DNA of 8,197 nt from Halieaceae bacterium (GTDB taxonomy: Bacteria > Pseudomonadota > Gammaproteobacteria > Pseudomonadales > Halieaceae), in contig QXYP01000276.1 in assembly GCA_009886815.1 (NCBI GenBank), positions 1 to 8,197 of the forward strand, read 5' to 3'. A program made the position numbers and the translations under genes. This document shows positions 1-5,827 of the stretch, in pieces (positions within the stretch are counted from its first letter, which is position 1; every line of letters begins with the position of its first letter). The notes beneath the pieces were generated by a model that ran no database searches, was not told where the DNA came from, and saw only the letters and a list, made by a program, of their open reading frames with translations.

Positions 1-1123
1 GCCGGTGTAAGTACAGGCTAAAGTCTTCGCTCAAGATTTTATGTTTGAAAATATCTTTGAGTAGGCCTTCATAGCGAGGCCCTAATAATACGGAGTGGTG
101 AGGCACATCTTCATAGCGACCCTGGGTACCAAAATACCAGACAAACAGGCCATTGGAGTAGGCGGCCTTATCGAGTCTTTTGTTGGTCCAGCGCTTGCGC
201 TTGTTTGCGGGCAGCAGGTGACGATAAGTCCAGGCCGAATCAGCATTGGATACCACGATGTCGGCGTCTATTTTGGTGCCATCTTTAAGGGTGACGCCCG
301 TTACCTGACGCCCCTGGGTATCGATCTGTGCGACTTCAGTATTGTAGAAAATATGATTGCCTTGCCCCTCGATCAGCGACACGAAGCCATCGACCAAGCG
401 GCCTGTGCCGCCCATGGCCGACCATACGCCGAAGCTCTGCTCCAAGTGGGAGATAAGTGAGTAAATACCCGTCACCGAAAAGGGGTTGCCGCCTATTAGC
501 AGCGGGTGAAAGCTCATGACCTGACGTAAATAAGGGTCCTTGATGTAGCTGGAAACTAGGCTATAAACGCTTCTGTCGCTACGTAATCGAATGAGCTGCG
601 GCAGAAATCGAATGAGCTGCCATAGGCTGTCGAATGATTTAAATCCAAGGCGTTCGAAACCCACGCGGTAACGCTGCTCGCTGGCGTCTAGGTATTTGAG
701 GTAACCCTCGGCGTCGGCTTCGTTGAAGGTTTTTATCTGTTCAATGTTGCGTTCGCGATCGCCTGAGTAGTCAAATTTTCGGCCATCGTCGAAGCGAATT
801 CTGAAGAAGGGGTCCATCGGACGAAGGTCAACATCATCGCTGAGATTACGGCCACAAAGTCCCCACAGTTCCTCGAGCAGAAAGGGGGCGGTGATGATCG
901 TTGGGCCGGCGTCAAAGGTGAAGCCATCTTGGTGATAAACATAGGCACGTCCACCGGGGGCGTCGAGCTTTTCAAGAACAGTAACGCGGTAACCTCTAGC
1001 GCCAAGCCTGACTGCAGCAGCCAGTCCACCAAATCCGCTACCGATGACAATGGCATGGGGGCGCTCATCAAGGGAGCCGAAATTTTGGGTTCCAAGCTTT
1101 GTCAGGTCGAGTTGAGTGTTCAT
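1..1123 (-). CDS. crtI: Phytoene desaturase CrtI, 3' end cut off by window edge
   Basis: FAD-dependent phytoene desaturase, which introduces successive double bonds into phytoene to give neurosporene or lycopene at the inner membrane. The minus-strand frame is open from an ATG at 1123 down to base 1 without a stop, giving 374 codons. Seen in the translation: a short N-terminal extension of about 22 residues, then the dinucleotide-binding motif GSGFGG (residues 28-33) with acidic E51 ending the second strand, PGGRA (56-60), and DAGPTIIT (71-78), all hallmarks of the CrtI/CrtD family. The usual family length is about 490-510 residues, so the C-terminal part with the second FAD motif lies outside the window. 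No other in-frame start is plausible. It lies downstream of bchO in the same direction but behind its own 79-bp gap with a PpsR-like palindrome, so it probably has its own promoter. Family assignment is firm. CrtI rather than CrtD is chosen because the second desaturase in the window matches CrtD better. Confidence 0.93.
   Translation of the reverse strand, partial: MNTQLDLTKLGTQNFGSLDERPHAIVIGSGFGGLAAAVRLGARGYRVTVLEKLDAPGGRAYVYHQDGFTFDAGPTIITAPFLLEELWGLCGRNLSDDVDLRPMDPFFRIRFDDGRKFDYSGDRERNIEQIKTFNEADAEGYLKYLDASEQRYRVGFERLGFKSFDSLWQLIRFLPQLIRLRSDRSVYSLVSSYIKDPYLRQVMSFHPLLIGGNPFSVTGIYSLISHLEQSFGVWSAMGGTGRLVDGFVSLIEGQGNHIFYNTEVAQIDTQGRQVTGVTLKDGTKIDADIVVSNADSAWTYRHLLPANKRKRWTNKRLDKAAYSNGLFVWYFGTQGRYEDVPHHSVLLGPRYEGLLKDIFKHKILSEDFSLYLHR
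585..620. repeat. 15-bp direct repeat with 21-bp period inside crtI
   Basis: AATCGAATGAGCTGC occurs at 585-599 and again at 606-620, exactly 21 bp apart, so the reading frame is kept. It encodes a seven-residue tandem (QLIRFLP then QLIRLRS) in a basic, hydrophobic segment of CrtI. The match is exact over 15 bp and stops on both sides. It looks like a small in-frame duplication, or a helix that happens to reuse codons. Confidence 0.6.
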
Positions 1124-1202
1124 TATTTTAGACGCTCTTAGTGTCAAGCTATACTGACAGTCTATCAGTCCATGACGCCAGTGAATAGAGTCAGCTTAAG
1201 GC
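1124..1202. promoter_or_regulatory. bchO-crtI intergenic region, probable crtI promoter
   Basis: This 79-bp gap lies between the bchO stop and the crtI start, both on the minus strand. It is the only sizeable break inside an otherwise tightly overlapping run, so it is the likely crtI control region. It contains a PpsR-like palindrome (annotated separately) and a CAGTC direct repeat at 1158-1162 and 1166-1170. I cannot pick a convincing sigma-70 -35/-10 pair: TAAAAT next to the start codon and TATAGC inside the palindrome are both imperfect, and neither has a good -35 at proper spacing. The ribosome binding site is weak (AAGAG about 11 nt before the ATG). Confidence 0.5.
1142..1159. promoter_or_regulatory. 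CrtJ/PpsR-type operator upstream of crtI
   Basis: The 18-bp sequence TGTCAAGCTATACTGACA is an inverted repeat with perfect 5-bp arms (TGTCA-N8-TGACA). It fits the TGT-N12-ACA consensus of the CrtJ/PpsR repressors, including the preferred inner C and G. It ends 18 bp before the crtI start codon, where binding would block transcription or the early leader. CrtJ/PpsR proteins repress bch, crt and puc genes under oxygen and high light in purple bacteria. The repressor gene is not in this window, so the assignment rests on motif and position only. Confidence 0.72.
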
Positions 1203-2054
1203 CTATAGGGTGGCCTGAATAATGTCGGCAAAGGGCGCGGGGTCCTCTTCATGCCCCAAGTGTCCTAGATCAGGAATTTTGTATAGTTTGGAGCACGCAA
1301 CGAACTCGGAAAGACGCTCAGATTGCCAGGGCGAGACGGTGCGATCATTGTTGCAGGCAATCAGATGTAACGGGGTCCGGAGGCTGGGTAAAAGCTGCCG
1401 CTGATCGCCAAGGTCCCAGCCCGCCATCATTTTTAAAGTCCCCGTCACATGGTCCGGTCGTGAGATCAGCTCCCGATAACATTGCATCATTTGGGTGCTG
1501 GGGTTGGAGCCTGTCTCAACCAGCATATTTCTTACGGGTCGATTAAACATGCCATGGGCCGCCGTTATGTAGGCGAGCAGGCGAGATTTAGACAACCATT
1601 GCGCCAGCCGATTAAATACTGGCGCTGCTGCAGAGCCAAAGGGGAGGAAGGCACCATTGAGTGAGATCACCGCAGCGGGTGCAAACTGTGCATGAAGCGT
1701 CAGGTGGGTTGCAATAACGGCCCCAGCGGAGTGGCCCACCAACAGTTTTGGGCGCACGCCAAGCGCAGCAAGCAGTCCTTGAAGGCGACGGGCGAAGCCC
1801 TCTATGCAGATCTCTTCAGCCGGCAGTGGGCTGCTAAATCCCTGGCCGGGCAGATCAGGCATGATGAGCGTAAATCGATCGGACAGTTTTTCTGCCAGGG
1901 CGGCCCAGCTGTGTGCCGACGCACCTGTGCCGTGAATCATGAGCATCGCAGGCCCCGATCCCCGGGTTTGAACGTGCCAGTCGATGCCGTCAACATGGAT
2001 AAACTGGCTGAACTCGCGGTTGGGCCAAAATTTTGGTAGATCACTGAAGTTCAA
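1203..2054 (-). CDS. bchO: BchO, magnesium-chelatase-associated alpha/beta hydrolase
   Basis: An alpha/beta-hydrolase-fold protein of the BchO family, encoded with Mg chelatase in many proteobacterial photosynthesis clusters. Its exact reaction is not settled. The 283-residue protein has the BchO-like start (WPNRE at 10-14, WHVQ at 26-29), oxyanion-hole motif HGTG (41-44), DLPGQGF (67-73), the nucleophile elbow GHSAG with Ser109, a likely acid Asp237 and a likely catalytic His265 in DLGHLGHEE. The triad therefore appears complete. The start is TTG at 2054, whose TTGA overlaps the bchD stop. AGAGG (2062-2066, minus strand) sits 7 nt upstream, and no ATG lies near the N-terminus, so TTG is well supported. 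The gene is last in the bchI-bchD-bchO run and probably depends on translational coupling. A generic hydrolase is the alternative, but the context and N-terminal signature favour BchO. Confidence 0.92.
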   Translation of the reverse strand: MNFSDLPKFWPNREFSQFIHVDGIDWHVQTRGSGPAMLMIHGTGASAHSWAALAEKLSDRFTLIMPDLPGQGFSSPLPAEEICIEGFARRLQGLLAALGVRPKLLVGHSAGAVIATHLTLHAQFAPAAVISLNGAFLPFGSAAAPVFNRLAQWLSKSRLLAYITAAHGMFNRPVRNMLVETGSNPSTQMMQCYRELISRPDHVTGTLKMMAGWDLGDQRQLLPSLRTPLHLIACNNDRTVSPWQSERLSEFVACSKLYKIPDLGHLGHEEDPAPFADIIQATL

Positions 2055-3820
2055 TTGACGGCCTCTGCCGATCGCCCAATATTGCGCATGCCCGCGGCAT
2101 CAGCCTGTGGCATCGCTAAATACTGTCCGCCTAAGGCATCGGCTAATTCTCGCGCTTTCTGTTGTGCCCGAGGCGAAGCATCGATGACCAGAGCTCGGCT
2201 ATTTAATGCTCGGAAGTGCTTTGCTGCCGTCATTGCCTCCTCTTTTGCGCGCTGCCTGCCAGGCGTGCCATCTCGCGCAATATTGGCCACGCCGTCGGTT
2301 AGAAAGACCGCGGTCGGTGTGGCGCCATCACGTAAGATTTGCTCCGACAGCAAGGTTGTGAGCTCAACGGCGTGCGCGAGTGGCGTGCCTCCGCCGCCGG
2401 GAAGGGCCGCCAAGGCTTTTTTGGCGCGAACAAGAGACCGAGTTGGAGGCAGTAAAAGCTCGGCTTTATCTCCTCGAAATGCAATCAAGGCAACACTGTC
2501 ACGACGGCTGTAACAGTCGGCTAACAGGAGTTCGACGGCGCCTTTGGCTTCGGCCATTCGGTGCATGGCTGCAGACCCCGATGCGTCGACCACGAAGAGG
2601 GTGGTGCTCTCGCGGCGATGTCGGAAACGGGTCGTTCTAAAGTCTGAAGGTTTGATCTGTAATTGCCCTTGGCGGTCCGCAGCCGCCTGCTGACGACGGA
2701 GGGTTTGCCAGGGTGCGGCTGCTCTTAAGGTGGCCATTAAATTAAGTCGGGATCCTCTGCGGGGATCGCCAGCCTCAGTCCCCACCGGACGCCCACGCTG
2801 CTTATGTCGCTGTTGGGTGCCCGATTTGCCACCACTCGAACTTTTGCCTCGTGGTTGATGGCCCTGGCGAAGCGAGGCGAGTAATCCGGGGGGGATATGG
2901 GCTATTGCCGCTTCAATGACCGCATCTAATGGTGGGGTGATTTCGGGTTGCTCTTGATTATCGGGTGACTCGGTTTCTTCTGTTTGCTCGTCCTGAGGCT
3001 CGGGCTCCCTTGCCTCTTCGTCAGCATTTTCCGGGGGCAGTTCGGGTAATCGCGTTGACCTATGTGCCAGAGCCATGACAACGGCACGCTCCAAATCGGC
3101 GTCGATGGCTTCACTACGGCCTTCTAGCGCCGCTAGAATTTTGATCAGTCTGGCGGTTAGCACCATAGCTCGAGGCGAATCAATGCCTAAGGCGAGTGTG
3201 GTGGCGGCTAACGCTTCGACGAGAGCGTCATCGAGGGTTACTGCTGCCCAGCGTGCCTGGGCGTTACGCAGATTCGCACTGTCCATATCGCTCGATAGTG
3301 CGTCGTGAATGCTCAGATTCCCCAGGTCAACGCGCAATCCCAAACGTTCTGTCAGGGCTGTCTGAGGTTGCTCTCCTTCAAGGCCTTCGTCCAAAGCGAT
3401 AATACCAAAAGCCGCGGGAACGGTTTGGCTCAAACCTTCACGGGCTAACGTCAGGCTGCCCGCATCTAAGGCGCTGCATAAATGGGCAATCGTTTGTCGC
3501 TGCACACGTTCAGCCATGGTTAATGTCACTACGCCACCGTGGCTCTGGGCTAGAAGCCCACTCTCCCAATGCAACTTTCCAGTAGCGAGCGTTTGCGTCA
3601 ATTCGATGCCGCCCAGCAGGCGAGACTCTTGGGCATGCAAAGGAATTCGCTTCGCAATAGTGCTGAGCTGCCAGTCTTCAGCCAGCTCAAGGAATAGTGT
3701 TCTCACGGGCCCCGGCGGGCTGCGAACCCATATACCGCCAAGGGCATGAGGTGCGACTGAAAATGCAGCCAGTGCCGCTTCGGCCAGTGCCCATTGGCTG
3801 GACGCTGAAGAAGGCATCAT
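2051..3820 (-). CDS. bchD: Magnesium chelatase subunit D (BchD)
   Basis: The D subunit of Mg chelatase. With BchI it forms the two-ring AAA+ motor that powers Mg2+ insertion into protoporphyrin IX by BchH, the first committed step to bacteriochlorophyll, in the cytoplasm. The 589 residues divide as expected: a degenerate AAA+ domain (about 1-255) where the P-loop is replaced by a segment around GGIWVRSPPGP (28-38), with no GxxGxGK[ST]; a strongly acidic, proline-rich linker (about 262-297); a basic Gly/Ser/Arg segment (about 318-358) with RGRP at 342-345; and a C-terminal VWA (integrin I) domain. The metal site shows DASGS (412-416), Thr479 in GGGGTPLA and Asp509 in LTDG. Start ATG 3820 overlaps the bchI stop by 4 bp (ATGA) with GGAAG just upstream; the adjacent ATG at 3817 is also possible. 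The length is normal for the family. The lack of a Walker A motif is usual for BchD and is not damage. Confidence 0.97.
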   Translation of the reverse strand: MMPSSASSQWALAEAALAAFSVAPHALGGIWVRSPPGPVRTLFLELAEDWQLSTIAKRIPLHAQESRLLGGIELTQTLATGKLHWESGLLAQSHGGVVTLTMAERVQRQTIAHLCSALDAGSLTLAREGLSQTVPAAFGIIALDEGLEGEQPQTALTERLGLRVDLGNLSIHDALSSDMDSANLRNAQARWAAVTLDDALVEALAATTLALGIDSPRAMVLTARLIKILAALEGRSEAIDADLERAVVMALAHRSTRLPELPPENADEEAREPEPQDEQTEETESPDNQEQPEITPPLDAVIEAAIAHIPPGLLASLRQGHQPRGKSSSGGKSGTQQRHKQRGRPVGTEAGDPRRGSRLNLMATLRAAAPWQTLRRQQAAADRQGQLQIKPSDFRTTRFRHRRESTTLFVVDASGSAAMHRMAEAKGAVELLLADCYSRRDSVALIAFRGDKAELLLPPTRSLVRAKKALAALPGGGGTPLAHAVELTTLLSEQILRDGATPTAVFLTDGVANIARDGTPGRQRAKEEAMTAAKHFRALNSRALVIDASPRAQQKARELADALGGQYLAMPQADAAGMRNIGRSAEAVN

Positions 3821-4845
3821 GACGCTTCCATGGACTCCAGCACGCGTGCAATACGACTGTCACTACCTGATTCGTCCAGCGGATCGCGGCGTAACCGGTG
3901 CCGCAGCACCATGGGTGCGACGCTGCGAATATCATCGCAGGTGATAATGTCTTTTTTATTCAACGCGGCTAGGGCGCGTCCCGCGCGTAACAGTGTTAAC
4001 TCACCGCGCAATCCGTCAGTACCCAGCTGCAGGCACAGTGAGGCGGCAAATTCGAGCACCTCATCAGGAGTGCTGACTAAGGCCACCTGAAGCCTCGCTT
4101 GCTCTATACGACGTCGTTGCGCAGACTCTTTGCGCCGCCATTGCTTAATAAAGCTGTCGGGGTCTTGCTCGTAGCGATCCCGTTGCCGAATGATTTCGAC
4201 TCTGGATGCCACGTCCTGAGGGGTCGCTACATCAACTGACAGTCCAAATCGATCGAGCAGCTGAGGTCTTAGCTCGCCTTCCTCGGGGTTGCCACTGCCA
4301 ACGAGAACAAAGCGAGCCGGATGGCGAATGCTCAGCCCCTCACGTTCAACAACGTTTTCGCCGGAAGCCGCAACGTCAAGCAGCGCGTCAACAATATGAT
4401 CTTCCAACAGATTGACTTCATCGATGTACAAAAATCCACGATGAGCCCGCGCCAATAATCCAGGCTCAAAAGCTTTCTCACCGGCATGCAGGGCGCGCTC
4501 AATATCCAGTGCGCCAATGACCCGATCTTCTGTTGCCCCCAATGGCAGATCGACCACAGGTATGCTGACGGTGGTCGTCTTTTTTGGTGCTGCTGCTTTC
4601 TCTTGTTGGCAGCTCTCACAGTGCCCCGCTGTTGCGCGTTCGGGGTCACAGTTGTAGGCGCAGTTCGCGACGACAGGAATCTTGGGCAGAAGCGCGGCCA
4701 GTGCTCTTATCGCGGTGGACTTCCCCGTGCCACGGTCACCCATGATCAGAACGCCACCGACACCCTGGTCGACCGCGGCGATAAGTAGTGCCAATTTCAT
4801 ATCTTGTTGGGCCACAATAGCCGTGAAGGGGTACGGTGCTGCCAT
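3817..4845 (-). CDS. bchI: Magnesium chelatase ATPase subunit I (BchI)
   Basis: The AAA+ ATPase subunit of Mg chelatase, which hydrolyses ATP in complex with BchD to drive BchH-catalysed metal insertion. The 342 residues are close to the family norm of about 340-350. Visible motifs: Walker A GDRGTGKST (36-44), Walker B FLYIDE (138-143), sensor-1 Asn186 in GSGNPEEG, arginine-finger candidate Arg199 in LLDRFG, and the sensor-2 region GLRGELTLLRAGRALA (278-293). Four cysteines (62, 66, 76, 79) fall in the loop after the first AAA+ strand-helix unit, spaced C-x3-C-x9-C-x2-C. ATG 4845 is the first start in frame; its ribosome binding site is weak (GGA about 9 nt upstream). It is the first gene of the bchI-bchD-bchO run and faces a divergent hydrolase gene across a 103-bp region with a second TGT-N12-ACA element, so its promoter is probably there. 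Confidence 0.98.
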   Translation of the reverse strand: MAAPYPFTAIVAQQDMKLALLIAAVDQGVGGVLIMGDRGTGKSTAIRALAALLPKIPVVANCAYNCDPERATAGHCESCQQEKAAAPKKTTTVSIPVVDLPLGATEDRVIGALDIERALHAGEKAFEPGLLARAHRGFLYIDEVNLLEDHIVDALLDVAASGENVVEREGLSIRHPARFVLVGSGNPEEGELRPQLLDRFGLSVDVATPQDVASRVEIIRQRDRYEQDPDSFIKQWRRKESAQRRRIEQARLQVALVSTPDEVLEFAASLCLQLGTDGLRGELTLLRAGRALAALNKKDIITCDDIRSVAPMVLRHRLRRDPLDESGSDSRIARVLESMEAS

Positions 4846-4904
4846 CCGAGTTTTCCGTTCTGAAACTTAGTCTTATAAGTGTAAACCACAATTAACGCGA
4901 AAAG

Positions 4905-4922
4905 TGTAACAATGGGCGCACA
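4905..4922. promoter_or_regulatory. Possible CrtJ/PpsR operator between bchI and hydrolase
   Basis: TGTAACAATGGGCGCACA satisfies TGT-N12-ACA exactly, but its inner positions (A and C) lack the preferred C/G pair and the arms are only 3 bp, so it is weaker than the crtI site. It lies 26 bp before the hydrolase ATG and about 60 bp before the bchI ATG, a fitting place to control both. Another TGT (4880-4882) and ACA (4888-4890) nearby may be half-sites. By chance one such match is expected every few kilobases, so its place in the one divergent gap is the main support. Confidence 0.48.
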
Positions 4923-4935
4923 TTATTGCCGATGT

Positions 4936-4942
4936 GGGGGAG
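4936..4942 (+). promoter_or_regulatory. Ribosome binding site fixing the hydrolase start
   Basis: The purine run GGGGGAG stands 6 nt before ATG 4949. It decides against the in-frame GTG at 4934, which would place the start codon just ahead of this Shine-Dalgarno sequence and has no good site of its own. Confidence 0.7.
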
Positions 4943-4948
4943 AAATTT

Positions 4949-5827
4949 ATGGGTTTAGGGAAGGCGGTTGCTGCCGAGATTTGTACCTTTACCGTTGCTG
5001 GCGGTACACAACTGCGCTGCTATCGCTCTCAACCGGACAATCCTGATGGCAATACTCGCCCACTGATTTTGTTGCACAGCATTAACGCGGCACCGAGCGC
5101 TATGGAAATGAAACCGCTATTTGAGCGGTTCGCGGATTCCCGTGTGGTTTACGCACCAGATTTGCCCGGCTTCGGTCAGTCTCAGCGAGGTGACTTACCT
5201 TACTCACCCAACTTTTATGCGCAAGTGATCAGCGACTTTTTGCAGCAAGTCGATGGACTTGCGCCCGATGTCATCGCGCTGTCTTTGGCCAGCGAATTTA
5301 CGGCCCGTGCGCTACGTGACAATGGCGCCGAGATTCACTCACTGACTTTAATTTCGCCAACAGGCTTGGGTCGCCGTCAGCCGCCCTCTGCCGAGGTGGG
5401 TGCAAGGATCAATCGTATTCTCAATATTGGTTGGTTGAGCAGGGGGCTGTGGCGAGCTTTAGTCACGCGGCGCAGCATTCAATATTTTTTGAATAAAGCA
5501 TTTTATGGCCCCGTTCCAAAAGCTATGGTTGATTACGCGGTTGCAACAACTCGAGAACCTGACGCAGCTCGTGCGCCCTTCGCCTTCTTGACCATGCAGC
5601 TTTTCACCACCGATGCGCTCGTGCTGCTGTATCAGCCGCTAAAGGTGCCGACCCTGCTGTTATATGATCAAGACCCCAATATTGGCTTTGAGTGTGTGCC
5701 GGATTTACTGCGCAGTAATGATCTTATCAGTGCGCAGACGATTGTCCCTACCTGCGGCTTACCGCATTGGGAACGGCCGGAAGAGACCTTTATGGCGTTA
5801 ACCCGGTTTTGGGGCGAATCGGAGTAA
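4949..5827 (+). CDS. Alpha/beta hydrolase of unknown role in the photosynthesis cluster
   Basis: A 292-residue alpha/beta-hydrolase-fold protein, substrate unknown, the only plus-strand gene here. Fold markers: strand-turn LILLHSINAAPS (39-50), where the usual HG of the oxyanion hole is HS; DLPGFGQSQ (71-79); a nucleophile-elbow position ALSLA (110-114) with Ser112 but Ala in place of both conserved Gly; acid candidates Asp240/Asp242 in LLYDQDP; and His273 in GLPHWERPEE. The triad could be intact, but the elbow is atypical. It has no signal peptide, so it is probably cytoplasmic. The ATG at 4949 is chosen over GTG 4934 because GGGGGAG precedes it by 6 nt. It is divergent from bchI, sharing the control region, and its last 30 bp overlap the crtD 3' end tail to tail. 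It resembles BchO in fold but lacks the BchO N-terminal signature, so it is not simply a second copy. A pigment-related esterase or hydrolase role is possible but unproven. Confidence 0.85.
   Translation: MGLGKAVAAEICTFTVAGGTQLRCYRSQPDNPDGNTRPLILLHSINAAPSAMEMKPLFERFADSRVVYAPDLPGFGQSQRGDLPYSPNFYAQVISDFLQQVDGLAPDVIALSLASEFTARALRDNGAEIHSLTLISPTGLGRRQPPSAEVGARINRILNIGWLSRGLWRALVTRRSIQYFLNKAFYGPVPKAMVDYAVATTREPDAARAPFAFLTMQLFTTDALVLLYQPLKVPTLLLYDQDPNIGFECVPDLLRSNDLISAQTIVPTCGLPHWERPEETFMALTRFWGESE

Larger units (their letters stand above)
4846..4948. promoter_or_regulatory. Divergent promoter region between bchI and hydrolase
   Basis: This 103-bp AT-rich stretch separates the minus-strand bchI start from the plus-strand hydrolase start, so promoters for both must lie here or inside the genes. 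It contains the direct repeat AAGTGTAA at 4877-4884 and 4902-4909 (25 bp apart, roughly the same helix face) and a TGT-N12-ACA element at 4905-4922. On the minus strand TATAAG (4877-4872) is a possible -10 for bchI, but no good -35 stands at the right spacing. No reliable promoter can be named for the hydrolase. Confidence 0.6.

Noticed and set aside
95..460. Plus-strand open frame of 121 codons
   Set aside because: It lies wholly antisense to crtI, whose minus-strand translation has clear family motifs; the plus-strand peptide has none.
733..1095. Minus-strand open frame of 120 codons within crtI
   Set aside because: It is in a different frame of the same strand as crtI and shows no recognisable domain. 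crtI itself is open through this stretch and continues off the window.
1153..1169. ACTGA-N7-TCAGT inverted repeat overlapping the crtI operator
   Set aside because: The spacing does not fit the PpsR pattern and the short arms could arise from the local CAGTC repetition; no separate site is claimed.
1199..1216. AGGCC/GGCCT inverted repeat at the end of bchO as a terminator
   Set aside because: The stem is only 5 bp and no U tract follows on the minus strand, so intrinsic termination is not supported.
2055..2513. Plus-strand open frame of 152 codons
   Set aside because: It is antisense to the conserved VWA domain of bchD; Arg/Ala/Ser-rich composition is typical of a shadow frame.
4872..4877. 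TATAAG (minus strand) as the bchI -10 box
   Set aside because: No acceptable -35 hexamer is found 16-18 bp upstream, so it is not annotated as a promoter on its own.
4934..4948. GTG at 4934 as start of the hydrolase
   Set aside because: The Shine-Dalgarno sequence GGGGGAG would lie inside the coding region; it is ideally spaced for ATG 4949.
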